A stretch of DNA of 64,000 nt from Halapricum hydrolyticum (GTDB lineage Archaea > Halobacteriota > Halobacteria > Halobacteriales > Haloarculaceae). A program made the position numbers and the translations under genes. Positions 26,123 through 34,956 of the stretch are shown piece after piece. The notes beneath the pieces were generated by a model. The model was not told where the DNA came from, did not search any database, and was given only the letters and a program-made list of their open reading frames with translations. The DNA lies in contig NZ_JAOPKC010000007.1 in assembly GCF_025517535.1 (NCBI RefSeq), positions 52,112 through 116,111 on the forward strand. The letters run 5' to 3'. Every line of letters starts with the position of its first letter. The stretch's first letter is position 1.

Positions 26123-27163
26123 ATGGACGCAGCCAGATTACACGAGTACACCGACGACATGAGAGAGGGACTCACAGTAGAAGCGATCGACCGCCCCGAG
26201 ATCGACCGCTCGGACCACGTTCTCGTCGAGGTCGAGGGTGCGGGCTGGTGCCAGACGGACAACCACATCATCGAGGGGATGTGGGAGCAGTACGTCCCAC
26301 AGCCACTCCCGATGACCCTGGGCCACGAGAACGCCGGTGAAGTCGTCGAAACCGGCGAAGAGGTCCAGCTAGTTTCGGAGGGCGACAAGGTGATCTGCCA
26401 CCCCGTCCAGACCTGCGGTACCTGCCGGCCCTGCCGCCAGGGAGAGACGATGTACTGTGAGAACCAGTCGTTCAACGGGCTGACGACCGACGGCGGGTTC
26501 GCCGACTACCTCCTCACCAACGAGCGGGCGGTCATCCCGCTCCCCGGCGATGTCGATCCCATCGACATCGCGCCCCACGCCGACGCGGGGATCACCGCCT
26601 ACCACGCAGCGAAGAAGGTCGTCGACGAACTCAACCCGGGGGATCACGCCGTCATCATCGGCATCGGCGGCCTCGGCCACATCGGCCTGCAGTGTGTCGA
26701 CGCCATGAGTGCGGCCCAGATCACCGCCGTCGACCTCAAAGACTCCGCCCTGGAACTGGCCGACGGCTACGGCGCGGATCATCTGGTCAACCCCTCCGAT
26801 GACGACCTGCGGGAGGTGGTCGACAGCGTCACCGACGGCACGGGCGCGGCCCAGGTGATGGACTTCGTCGGGGCTGACGTCACCACCGAATACGCGCCAG
26901 ACATCACCGCGGCCGGCGGCGACCACCACATCATCGGCTACGGCGGGCACATCCACGAACCCGCCCAGGCGCTGGTCAACGGCGAGTTCTCCTTCGTGGG
27001 CAATATCGTCGGGCGCTACGCCGAACTCCAGGAACTCGTCTCGCTGGTCGAACAGGGCGAGGTCGACCTGCACACCAGCCGCTACGATCTTGAGGAGGTC
27101 AACACCGTCGCCGAGAAGCTCGAACACCGCGAGATCGACGGCCGCGCCGTCATCACGCCCTGA
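26123..27163 (+). CDS. Zinc-dependent NAD(P)+ alcohol dehydrogenase
   Basis: A 346-residue medium-chain dehydrogenase. Catalytic zinc ligands are visible in GWCQTDNHI and GHENAGEVVE. The structural zinc lobe is CGTCRPCRQGETMYC, and the Rossmann loop is IGIGGLGHIGLQCVDAM, followed by an Asp (VDLKDS) that favours NAD+. Such enzymes next to amidohydrolase and DUF59 genes oxidise the 2-propanol or primary alcohol made by propane monooxygenase; the substrate here is inferred only. The gene is divergent from the amidohydrolase and converges with the cupin gene. Confidence 0.92.
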   Translation: MDAARLHEYTDDMREGLTVEAIDRPEIDRSDHVLVEVEGAGWCQTDNHIIEGMWEQYVPQPLPMTLGHENAGEVVETGEEVQLVSEGDKVICHPVQTCGTCRPCRQGETMYCENQSFNGLTTDGGFADYLLTNERAVIPLPGDVDPIDIAPHADAGITAYHAAKKVVDELNPGDHAVIIGIGGLGHIGLQCVDAMSAAQITAVDLKDSALELADGYGADHLVNPSDDDLREVVDSVTDGTGAAQVMDFVGADVTTEYAPDITAAGGDHHIIGYGGHIHEPAQALVNGEFSFVGNIVGRYAELQELVSLVEQGEVDLHTSRYDLEEVNTVAEKLEHREIDGRAVITP

Positions 27164-27181
27164 TCGGGTTCGGAATCGGGG

Positions 27182-27676
27182 TCAGGGCACCTCCCCGTCC
27201 ATCGACCCCTCGTACCACCGTCCCGTTTCAGCCCCGCAGCGCTCGCAGTACGCGACGACTGCCGCGTCGTCGTCGGTTCGAGCGAGCCGGTTGTCGGTCT
27301 CCTCCTCGCAGTCCGGGCAGTATCGCAGTTTCGGCTGGGTGCCGTACTCAAGCGGCGCGCCGAGCGCGAGCGCGCGGACCCGTTCGTCGCTCCGGTTCCA
27401 GCCGCGCTGGAACTCCTCGGGACCGAACCGGACGACTTCGCCCCCCGCGACCTCGACGGGGCCGTCCTCGGTCTCGAAAGTGGCTGTTCCCTCCTGGACG
27501 TAGAAGACCTCCTCCTGGATCTCGTGGCTGTGGTAGGCGAACGCGAAACTGTCCCCGGGTTCGAGTTCGTAGTAGTTGATCGCGAGATCGGTCGCGCCGA
27601 GGGCGTCGGTGAGCGGACGCATCACGGCCGCGGGCTGAAGGCTGTTTTCGACCTCGTCGATACGGACCTTCTCCAT
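27182..27676 (-). CDS. Cupin-domain protein with C-terminal zinc ribbon
   Basis: A 164-residue protein. The cupin barrel (about residues 20-105) has the His/Glu pattern for a metal (AYHSHEIQEEVFYV) and a second motif (VEVAGGEVVRFGPEEFQRGWN). The C-terminal 50 residues carry two CxxC pairs (YCPDCEEE and YCERCGAE), a zinc ribbon. The combination is typical of haloarchaeal and actinobacterial proteins of unknown function. The start at 27676 (MEKVRIDEVE) is preferred to 27730. It is 75 bases downstream of the alpha/beta hydrolase gene in the same direction. Confidence 0.87.
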   Translation of the reverse strand: MEKVRIDEVENSLQPAAVMRPLTDALGATDLAINYYELEPGDSFAFAYHSHEIQEEVFYVQEGTATFETEDGPVEVAGGEVVRFGPEEFQRGWNRSDERVRALALGAPLEYGTQPKLRYCPDCEEETDNRLARTDDDAAVVAYCERCGAETGRWYEGSMDGEVP

Positions 27677-27751
27677 ACGCACGCTCCGTCGCCCGGATGC
27701 AAAAACACGAGGGCATCGAAGGCGGTGCACGGACAGGCCGCCGGTGGCCGG

Positions 27752-28588
27752 CTACAGCAGGAACCCGGTCAGATGGTCGGTGAATTCGACCGTCCGGTCC
27801 TCGGGGACCCAGTGGTTGGCCTCGAGACCGATCAGTTCGCAGGTGGCGATGTCGCCCTCGAGACGCTCGGCCCACTCGATCGGCTGGAACTCGTCTTCGG
27901 TCCCCCACAGCAGGAGCGTCTCGGCGGTTACGTCGCTCGGGTCGACCTCGGTGGTGTGGCTCGTGTTCGTCGCGCTCGCGTTGCGCACGACGGAGGTGAC
28001 GCTCGCCTCGGAGGACCACGGCGTCTTCATCCCGTCGAGGAACGCCTCGTCGTGATCGTCGCCGAACAGCGTCTGTCGGAAGAGGCCGTCGAGCATCTCC
28101 TGCAACTCCTCGACGCTGGTCTCGCGGGCTGTCTCGGGCAGTCCAAGGTCGGTGATCGTCTGGATCGGCCAGGAGTCGTAGGCGACGGAGTTCGACAGCA
28201 CTAGTCGATCAATCGCCTCGGGCGTCCGGGCAGCGTAGCGCAGGCCAACACCACCGCCCAGGTCGTGACCGACGAAATCGATCGTGTCGAATCCCAGCTG
28301 GTCGACGAGGTCCCGGACCGCCAGCTCCTGGGCGCGGATCGAACGGTCGAACCCGTCGGTCATCTCGGAGTTCCCGTAGCCGACCATGTCCGGTGCGATG
28401 GCGCGTCGCTCGGCCGCGACCGCCTCGAACTGCTCACGGAACAGGTACGAGTTCGTCGGGATCCCGTGCAGGAAGACCACCGGATTGCCCGCTCCCTCGT
28501 CGCGGTAGGCCATCTCGACCTCGTGGTCGTCGACGGTGACTGTCGCGCTGTCCTGTGCTGCCGTCCATTCGTCGTAGGGTATTGTCAT
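27752..28588 (-). CDS. Alpha/beta hydrolase with Asp nucleophile (haloalkane dehalogenase/epoxide hydrolase type)
   Basis: A 278-residue alpha/beta-fold hydrolase. The nucleophile elbow reads FVGHDLGGG, so the nucleophile is D109 and not Ser. That is the signature of haloalkane dehalogenases, fluoroacetate dehalogenases and epoxide hydrolases. The oxyanion region is VVFLHGIPTNSYLFREQF (HGxP, as in these families), a cap domain spans about 140-215, and the catalytic His lies in LEANHWVPED. A late acid is likely in LLLWGTEDEFQP. The ATG at 28588 is used; a GTG at 28600 is possible. It stands between the cupin and the HTH-10 regulator, so its reaction may be part of the same catabolic set. Confidence 0.87.
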   Translation of the reverse strand: MTIPYDEWTAAQDSATVTVDDHEVEMAYRDEGAGNPVVFLHGIPTNSYLFREQFEAVAAERRAIAPDMVGYGNSEMTDGFDRSIRAQELAVRDLVDQLGFDTIDFVGHDLGGGVGLRYAARTPEAIDRLVLSNSVAYDSWPIQTITDLGLPETARETSVEELQEMLDGLFRQTLFGDDHDEAFLDGMKTPWSSEASVTSVVRNASATNTSHTTEVDPSDVTAETLLLWGTEDEFQPIEWAERLEGDIATCELIGLEANHWVPEDRTVEFTDHLTGFLL

Positions 28589-28726
28589 CGGAACAGGCAC
28601 TCCTTGGAGAACATTGTACAGTTGCGCCCAAAGGGGTAGTGCCTATGGTAATAGGGAGCGTACGGCGAGCAAGTGTCTGTCCTCGAATAGGACGGCAGGT
28701 CCCCGGCTGCCTCGTGGGGGATCGGA

Positions 28727-29431
28727 CTACCGCTCGGGTGCGTCGACGAACAGCCGATCCAGGAGTTTCTCCTGCGCGGTTCGGATGTGCTGGCTAAACG
28801 TTGGTTGGGAGATTCCGAGGGCCTCGGCACATTCCTCTGCGGTCGTCCGCCGCGGCCAGCTGAAATACCCGCTCAGGTAGGCCGTTCGGAGCACCTCGTG
28901 TTGCTTGTCGGTGAGCCGGTCGGCCAGCATCGCGTGGACGCCGCGCTCGCTCCGGACCGGGATGGGTTCCGCCGTGTCCCGGCACGCCAGGAGTTCAGAA
29001 TTCGGATGCCTGTCCCGGAATCGCTCGACGACCCGCCTGACCTCGATGTGACCGGGGACGTCGGCCAGGACCGCACCGACGCCGCTCTCGGCCGACACCG
29101 ACCGGGCGATAGCCCCCGTATCGGCGAGCGTTCGCGTCACGCAGGGGCCCGAGACGACAAACTCGAACAGCCCGCCGTCGGGCCCGCGACTGACGAGCCG
29201 CGCTTCGTCGATGGCACTCGACGCCTCGGCCATCGACAGGACGCGATCCGGCGGCGTCCCCTCTACGGTGAAGAACTCCAACAGCCGGTCGTCGGAGCGG
29301 TCGACCATGTGTTCGAGTTGGACCCGACAGTCAGTGACTGCGGACGCGTGGACGAACAGACAGTTGTGGTCGCGGATCTCGAACTCGAGTTCGACCGGCG
29401 ATCCAGTGGTCTCTGTCGTCGTAATATCCAT
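28727..29431 (-). CDS. HTH-10 (bacterio-opsin activator-like) regulator
   Basis: A 234-residue regulator of the haloarchaeal Bat/HTH-10 type. The N-terminal 150 residues are a sensor-like domain with strand-rich segments (VELEFEIRDHNCLFVHASAV, LVSRGPDGGLFEFVVSGPCV). The C-terminal HTH reads LTDKQHEVLRTAYLSGYFSWPRRTTAEECAEALGISQPTFSQHIRTAQEKLL over about 52 residues. These proteins usually activate neighbouring metabolic genes; the catabolic cluster at 24-34 kb is the obvious candidate. The ATG at 29431 is chosen over 29446. Confidence 0.9.
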   Translation of the reverse strand: MDITTTETTGSPVELEFEIRDHNCLFVHASAVTDCRVQLEHMVDRSDDRLLEFFTVEGTPPDRVLSMAEASSAIDEARLVSRGPDGGLFEFVVSGPCVTRTLADTGAIARSVSAESGVGAVLADVPGHIEVRRVVERFRDRHPNSELLACRDTAEPIPVRSERGVHAMLADRLTDKQHEVLRTAYLSGYFSWPRRTTAEECAEALGISQPTFSQHIRTAQEKLLDRLFVDAPER

Positions 29432-29729
29432 GATAGTTAATGACACTCGATCGGATTAATCGTTCGGGGTATTACCGTGAGCCACACCAAACGGGTCGGA
29501 TATCGCACCGCCGGGCCGTATGTCCGTCGTCGTACGGGCCGGCAACGATCGGTTCCGGGGATAAGAAAACGAGGTATAGCTATGCACACGATAGCCGCTT
29601 TCATTTTCTCCAGGTCTTAGATTCCGCACGGTACCCGTCCTCCTCACGGCTGTTTGTGCGGGTGTGTGACTCTGTTCAACGACCGCATCGTGGTTTAGTA
29701 GTCATCGTGCGTCTGATAGAACTGAACAC

Positions 29730-30152
29730 ATGGCATCAGTTATTGCCGGTCTCGCTGGCGGCGTGGTTGCAACGATCGTTATGACCATCGCGATGATGAT
29801 GGGCGATGGGGGGCCGCCGCCGACGGCGGCGCTCGTCGCGAAGTTCGCTGGCGGTGAGCCAGAGGACTACGCGATGCCGGGAATGGTGTTGCACTTCGTC
29901 TACGGCATCGGCGCTGGCGCGGTGTTTGCGGTCGGCGTTCCGCTGATTGGGCTCAGTCTCGACTCCATCGCTGTTGCCGTCGGCCTCGGCCTCGTCTACG
30001 GCATCGTCCTCATGATCGGAGGGATGATGTTCTGGATGCGGATGATCATCGGGATGGAGCCCGATAAGGGCATGATGATGATGTTCGGCACCGTCCACGT
30101 CATCTACGGCGTCGTTCTCGGCGCCTTCCTCGGCGCGGGCATCCTCGCGTAA
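29730..30152 (+). CDS. Met/Gly-rich four-helix membrane protein
   Basis: A 140-residue membrane protein with four helices and unusual methionine content, especially in helices one and three (VMTIAMMMGDGG, IGGMMFWMRMIIGMEPDKGMMMMFG). Short Gly-Ala-rich helices resemble DUF6789/YtlB-like small membrane proteins, but I cannot assign it. It is followed after 77 bases by the carboxymuconolactone-decarboxylase-family gene. The 298 bases upstream hold no recognisable gene. Confidence 0.75.
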   Translation: MASVIAGLAGGVVATIVMTIAMMMGDGGPPPTAALVAKFAGGEPEDYAMPGMVLHFVYGIGAGAVFAVGVPLIGLSLDSIAVAVGLGLVYGIVLMIGGMMFWMRMIIGMEPDKGMMMMFGTVHVIYGVVLGAFLGAGILA

Positions 30153-30229
30153 GGGAACACCGACTTGCGAGCCGAAGCGAACATCCCCGCAAGACCCACG
30201 ATTACACCAATCATACTACACAGACACAC

Positions 30230-30787
30230 ATGTCACGACTCCCGCTACTCGAATTAGACGACATCCCAGAGGAGTATCACCACCTGTTCACCGACGAGTA
30301 CCTCGGCGATCGCCACATCTTCCGGGCGTGGGCGCACAACCCGGAGGTCCTTGAGGCGACGCTGGAGTACCTGAACGTCCTGTACGACCAGCTCGGCCAG
30401 CGACGCAAGGAGCTGGTCATCCTGACTGTGGCCCGCGCCCGTGGGGCTCGCTACGAGTGGCACCAGCACGTCGACATCGCCCGCGACAAGGGCGTCACGA
30501 TCCAGGAGATGCAAGCCATCGGCGGGGGCGACCTCTCCATGTTCGACGACGCCGAGTTCGTCCTACTCCAGTACGCCCGTGCCGTCGAGTCGGGGACCGT
30601 CACCGACCAGATTCACGACGCCCTGACCCGGCACTACTCGTCTGGCGAGATCGTCGCGCTCGGTCTGCTCGTGGATTTCTACGTGGGGCTGTGTAACTAC
30701 ATCGCCTCCGTCGATCTCCCGTTCGAAGGCGGCGAGTTCGTCGGCTGGACCCCTGAGGAGGAAACCGTGTCGGCACTCTTCGAATAG
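30230..30787 (+). CDS. Carboxymuconolactone decarboxylase (AhpD-like) family protein
   Basis: A 185-residue all-helical protein of the CMD/AhpD superfamily. The core signature is ELVILTVARARGARYEWHQHVDIARDKGV, with Glu and His in place but no CxxC. It is therefore not an AhpD peroxidase and resembles the decarboxylase side or the uncharacterised members beside catabolic genes. The last third (YSSGEIVALGLLVDFYVGLCNYIASVDL) is a conserved helix pair. The gene is probably cotranscribed with the TauE gene downstream. Confidence 0.88.
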   Translation: MSRLPLLELDDIPEEYHHLFTDEYLGDRHIFRAWAHNPEVLEATLEYLNVLYDQLGQRRKELVILTVARARGARYEWHQHVDIARDKGVTIQEMQAIGGGDLSMFDDAEFVLLQYARAVESGTVTDQIHDALTRHYSSGEIVALGLLVDFYVGLCNYIASVDLPFEGGEFVGWTPEEETVSALFE

Positions 30788-30909
30788 ATGGAGACGATGG
30801 AACATACTGATAGAACTGATGGGAGGCGGAATTCTGGAGGTCAGAATCACCAGTGACGCGGGCTGACCGTGCGTCCGGACGAACGAGTCTCCCCCTGGAG
30901 TCTGCGAGG

Positions 30910-31899
30910 ATGATTCGGTCAAAGGTTCTCGCAGTGGGTGGAGTAGTTGGACTGTCGGGAGTGTTCGCCCTCCCGATACTCGGAGCGGGCAATGGTCTCG
31001 GTGTCGGGACGGTCGCCTTACAATCGTTACCTGTGCCGGCGGGATTCCCCGTCGATCAGTTCCTTGCCCACTGGTGGGTGTTCCCGGCTTCGATCCTCTT
31101 CTCGCTGGTCGCGCTCGCTTCGGGCGTCTCCGGTGCGTTGTTCTTCAGTCCATTCTTCATGTTGCTCGTCGGGCTGTCCCCCTCGCAGGCAATCGGAGCG
31201 GGGCTCATGACGGAGGTGTTTGGGATGGGCAACGGATTGCTGAACTACGTCCGACAAGGGGTCGTCGATTACGCCACGGCGAAGTGGCTCCTGATCGGTG
31301 CGGTCCCGGCCGTCGTGGTCGGGGCGCTCGCCGCCCACGTCGTGCCGACGGCGCTCCTCACGATCGCGTTCGGTGCCGGGCTCCTCCTCCTGGGCGCGTT
31401 CCTCGTCTACTACGACCCACCAGAAGAATGCGTCCCGGGCGAGCGAGAAGGTGAGTTCCTGAAACGGAAGAACACCAGACGCGGCACGACGACCATCGAG
31501 ACGACGGACGGCGAGACGTACACCTACGACACCTGCTGGCGCCCGCCCGGCCTCGGTCTGGCGACCGCCGGCGGGTTCATCACCGGGTTGATCAGCGCCG
31601 GCCTCCCGGAGATCACGACAACCCAGCTGATTGTCCGGTGTCGCCTGCCCCCACGGGTGGCAATCGCGACGAGCGTGTTCGTCCTCGCGATCGCCGCGAT
31701 CGCCGGCGCAGCTGTCCACGCCCTCGCTGCTACGCCCGTCTGGTACGTCGTTGCGTGGTCGATTCCTGGGGTTCTCATCGGCGGGACGATCGGCACCCGG
31801 GTCGGGAAATACGTTCCCAGCGAGATCATGGAACCGGCACTCGGTGTCGTCTTCGCCATCGTCGGCGTGATTGTGCTCGCAAGCGAATTCCTTGCATAG
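30910..31899 (+). CDS. TauE/SafE family membrane permease
   Basis: A 329-residue membrane protein with about eight helices. The two half-repeats carry the family pattern: VSGALFFSPFFMLLVGLSPSQAIGAGLMTEVFGMGNGLL, and later GFITGLISAGLPEITTTQLIVRCRLPPRVAIATSVFVLAI. A hydrophilic cytoplasmic loop (about residues 175-215) contains a Cys-Trp-Arg-Pro motif. The frame begins at a GTG (30853), but the ATG at 30910 gives a direct signal-anchor-like start. The transported anion is not predictable. Longer than the family member at 340-1125. Confidence 0.87.
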   Translation: MIRSKVLAVGGVVGLSGVFALPILGAGNGLGVGTVALQSLPVPAGFPVDQFLAHWWVFPASILFSLVALASGVSGALFFSPFFMLLVGLSPSQAIGAGLMTEVFGMGNGLLNYVRQGVVDYATAKWLLIGAVPAVVVGALAAHVVPTALLTIAFGAGLLLLGAFLVYYDPPEECVPGEREGEFLKRKNTRRGTTTIETTDGETYTYDTCWRPPGLGLATAGGFITGLISAGLPEITTTQLIVRCRLPPRVAIATSVFVLAIAAIAGAAVHALAATPVWYVVAWSIPGVLIGGTIGTRVGKYVPSEIMEPALGVVFAIVGVIVLASEFLA

Positions 31900-32002
31900 G
31901 GACACATAACCCGTTAACTCGGGGGAATACTGACTGGCGTTGCTCCTGCGTTACACGCTCGGCGCACCTCTTTACGCGCTGCCGGCGTACTCCTGAACGA
32001 GT

Positions 32003-32866
32003 ATGTCTACCAATACGTTCGACCTCTCAGAACCGGAGGTAACCGCTGGCGACCTCCTCGTGCTGGATGACCCCCACTTCGGCCCACACACTGTCGCGGT
32101 CGTCACGGGCGCAGCCTCTGGAATCGGTCAAACGACGGCAGTCGCACTGGCGGCAAATGGACTCTCCGTCGTCGGGGCGGACATCGACGAAGACGGTCTT
32201 GGAGAGACCGTCGATCTCGCCGACGAACTCGATGTACCTGGCACGATTCACCCCGTTCTGACTGACCTCACCGACGACGACGACGTCGAGTCGATGATCG
32301 ATACCGCAGCCGACTACGGAGAGCTGCGGTACGTGGCGAACATCGCCGGGATGCAACACATCGCGTCGATTCCCGAATTCCCGATGGAGAAGTACGACCT
32401 CCTCCTGGACATCATGCTTCGGGCCCCGTTCCTGACCGCGAAACTCGCGATGCCCCACATCCGGGCCACCGACGACGGGGTCGGCGCGATCGGCAACATG
32501 TCTTCAGTCCACGGCCACTACGCGACCCAGGATAAACCCGCGTACATCACCGCCAAGCACGGCCTCAACGGCCTCACGCGGTCGATCGCCGCCGAGGGCG
32601 AGGGGACGCTTCGGGGATTTTCGGTCAGCGTCGGGTACGTCCTCACGCCGCTGATGGTGAACCAGATCGAGGACACCGCCGAGGAGCGTGGCATCTCCAA
32701 GCAAGCGGTCGTCGAGGACGTGATGCTCGGACAGGCCCGCACGAAGGAGATGATGACGCCTGTCGAGGTGGCGAACCTCTTCGTGTTCGGCTTCTCCGGT
32801 CACGGCAAACACCTCAATGGTGGCGACCTGCTCTGGGACGGCGGCTACACCACGACCTATGAGTGA
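32003..32866 (+). CDS. Short-chain dehydrogenase/reductase (3-hydroxybutyrate dehydrogenase-like)
   Basis: A 287-residue classical SDR. The cofactor loop is VVTGAASGIGQTTAVAL, the NAD-type Asp follows (GADIDEDGL), NIAGMQHIAS takes the NAAG position, the catalytic Ser is in GNMSSVHGHYAT, and Tyr-Lys is in AYITAKHGLNG. The C-terminal sequence (FGFSGHGKHLNGGDLLWDGGYTTTYE) resembles 3-hydroxybutyrate dehydrogenases. Its stop overlaps the start of the patatin gene by 8 bases, so they form an operon. Hydroxybutyrate release by the patatin-like lipase and oxidation by this SDR is a reasonable guess. Confidence 0.9.
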   Translation: MSTNTFDLSEPEVTAGDLLVLDDPHFGPHTVAVVTGAASGIGQTTAVALAANGLSVVGADIDEDGLGETVDLADELDVPGTIHPVLTDLTDDDDVESMIDTAADYGELRYVANIAGMQHIASIPEFPMEKYDLLLDIMLRAPFLTAKLAMPHIRATDDGVGAIGNMSSVHGHYATQDKPAYITAKHGLNGLTRSIAAEGEGTLRGFSVSVGYVLTPLMVNQIEDTAEERGISKQAVVEDVMLGQARTKEMMTPVEVANLFVFGFSGHGKHLNGGDLLWDGGYTTTYE

Positions 32867-33824
32867 GCAAAACCCGACGAAGGTCGCCATCGCGTGTCAA
32901 GGCGGTGGCAGCCACACGGCATTCACTGCCGGCGTACTGAAAGAGCTCCTCCGAGAGTGGGACGACGAATACGAACTGGTCGGCATCAGCGGGACCTCCG
33001 GCGGCGCCTTCAACGCGCTTGCGGCCTGGTACGGGTTGGTCACGGCCGACGAGGACAGGGCGATAGAACTGCTCGACGCGATCTGGGAGGACCTGTCAGC
33101 ATCTAGCTTCTTCGATCGATTCATGAACAATTTCGTCGTCGGCCTGTCGCGGCTTGGGAGCACTGGCGTGCCGATGCTTCAGGTCAGCCCGTACGATATC
33201 CCCGGCTCGGAAGTGGGCAAGGACGAAATCCGGGAGACGCTCGAACGACACATAGACTTCGACTCGGTTCCGGACCTCTGTAGCCGGAACACGCCCGAAC
33301 TCGTCGTCGGAACGGTCAATATCAACGCTGGCATCTTCGAGACGTTCGTGAACGAAGAGGTGACACCCGAGGCCATCCTGGCGTCCGCAGCCGTTCCAGC
33401 CATGTTTGAGGCCGTCGAGATCCACGGTCACTACCACTGGGACGGGCTCTTCTCGCAGAATCCCCCCGTCGACGATCTGATGACGGTCGGCACAGACCGG
33501 AAGCCCGACGAGCTGTGGGTGATCCAGATCAACCCGCAAGAAAGCGAAGGCGAACCGACCTCGCTCGAGGAGATCGCCGACCGGCGCAACGAACTCGCGG
33601 GCAACATCTCGCTGAACCAGGAACTGCGGGTGATCGAACGAGTCAACGAATGGATCGATGCCGGCCACCTCCCAGAGAGCGACTTTTCGAAGACCAAGAT
33701 TCGACGAATCGAGATGGGACGGGCGTACCACTGCTCGACGAAGGTCGACCGGAGCCCCTCGTTCCTCCAAGAGCTGATGGACCTCGGTGAGCAACGCGCC
33801 ACGGAGTTTCGAGCCGAGATGTAA
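32859..33824 (+). CDS. Patatin-like phospholipase
   Basis: A 321-residue acyl hydrolase of the patatin family with a Ser-Asp dyad. Seen: the oxyanion loop IACQGGGSHTAFTAGVLKEL, the nucleophile GISGTSGGAFNAL and the catalytic Asp in HYHWDGLFSQNPP. Members cleave phospholipid or storage-lipid acyl esters; some are polyhydroxyalkanoate depolymerases with a similar dyad. The start is the ATG at 32859, inside the last codons of the SDR gene, which indicates coupled translation. No signal peptide, so it acts in the cytoplasm. Confidence 0.92.
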   Translation: MSEQNPTKVAIACQGGGSHTAFTAGVLKELLREWDDEYELVGISGTSGGAFNALAAWYGLVTADEDRAIELLDAIWEDLSASSFFDRFMNNFVVGLSRLGSTGVPMLQVSPYDIPGSEVGKDEIRETLERHIDFDSVPDLCSRNTPELVVGTVNINAGIFETFVNEEVTPEAILASAAVPAMFEAVEIHGHYHWDGLFSQNPPVDDLMTVGTDRKPDELWVIQINPQESEGEPTSLEEIADRRNELAGNISLNQELRVIERVNEWIDAGHLPESDFSKTKIRRIEMGRAYHCSTKVDRSPSFLQELMDLGEQRATEFRAEM

Positions 33825-33999
33825 TTCGTGCCCGACAAGGACAGGCCAGGAACGTACGCGTGGGTATTTGGATATGTATTTTTCGTAACGGCTCGATGAC
33901 CCTCGTAGGCCAGTCCTCACCTTGCTCCACTGATTCGAGAGGTACCGTCACCGAGACCACGAAAGCGATAAACCCGCATCGAACTGTTTTCACTGACTG

Positions 34000-34884
34000 T
34001 TATGGCACCATAACAACTCGCCCGGTTGCTGCCGTGACGACCAGTAAATAGAACGTGGTGCCCAGGGCTGCACTCGCCACGACGACGGAATCGGGATCGC
34101 GTCGGGGGAGCGTGTGATGGAGAAGGGGGATCTCGGTGAGTTCAGGGCGCGTAAGGACGTGGTTCAGGAACACCCCAAACATGCCCACTAGCAGGGGGCC
34201 GAAGAGTAGGCTATTGACCAGCCGAAGGAGCCACTCCGTGGCCCCATCTCCGAGGGCGAACGTCGCGACCGGTCCGAGGACCAACTGGGGTTGCGGTAGC
34301 ACCGTCATCGCCTGCCCGTACTTTGCATACAGGAACAGCGCGACACCGAGTACGATCGCGGTGAGTTTGACGAATTTCCCTCGCCGGGCGGAGAGCGGGC
34401 GTGGCAGGACGAACAGGCCCAGAAGGTACGCGGTATTCATTCCCAGCCATGGGCCGAAGTCCTGTAGGGCAAGCGGAAGCCCTGTCGCGAGAATCCCCAT
34501 GCTGAACCAGTCGAGGCTCAACAGTCGGGCGTTTGGACACGATCCCCCCAGAATCTGTTGCCGGTGCGTCGGGTGGAGCAGATGGATACTGACCCTCACG
34601 AGAAAGAACGTCGGGATCAGCAGGACGTATGCGAGCAGTCGTATCTGTAGGCCGGCGGGTGTGGCGACCGCACCGATAGTGATGGCGGTGGAGAAGTCGA
34701 TGAGGCCATTGACGAACCAGAAGGTGAGCAGCGACGGCGCGAACAAACAGCCGTTCAGTATTGTAGCGAAATACCCCGTCGAATAGGAGAACTCCTGTGA
34801 GAACAGGTCGATAGCTGCGGCTCGAAGATTCGTTCGGAGTTCGAATAACGAATCTAGCCGCTCGTGAAACGTTTTCAACGTCAT
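34000..34884 (-). CDS. Polytopic membrane protein, function unknown
   Basis: A 294-residue membrane protein with about seven helices. Noteworthy loop motifs are ILHPTHRQQ-like basic/His residues after helix three (HLLHPTHRQQILGGSC) and YAKYGQAMTVLPQPQ in the middle. The N-terminal 30 residues are amphipathic and acidic-basic. I recognise no characterised family. It is alone, facing the disulfide oxidoreductase gene head-to-tail with a 72-base gap. A 175-base space before it contains nothing recognised. Confidence 0.72.
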   Translation of the reverse strand: MTLKTFHERLDSLFELRTNLRAAAIDLFSQEFSYSTGYFATILNGCLFAPSLLTFWFVNGLIDFSTAITIGAVATPAGLQIRLLAYVLLIPTFFLVRVSIHLLHPTHRQQILGGSCPNARLLSLDWFSMGILATGLPLALQDFGPWLGMNTAYLLGLFVLPRPLSARRGKFVKLTAIVLGVALFLYAKYGQAMTVLPQPQLVLGPVATFALGDGATEWLLRLVNSLLFGPLLVGMFGVFLNHVLTRPELTEIPLLHHTLPRRDPDSVVVASAALGTTFYLLVVTAATGRVVMVP

Positions 34885-34956
34885 CCAGTCATCGATTGAG
34901 ATGGCATAATATCACCTACAAGTGGGTACTGAGATGGTGTCTTCTGACGAGGCCGT

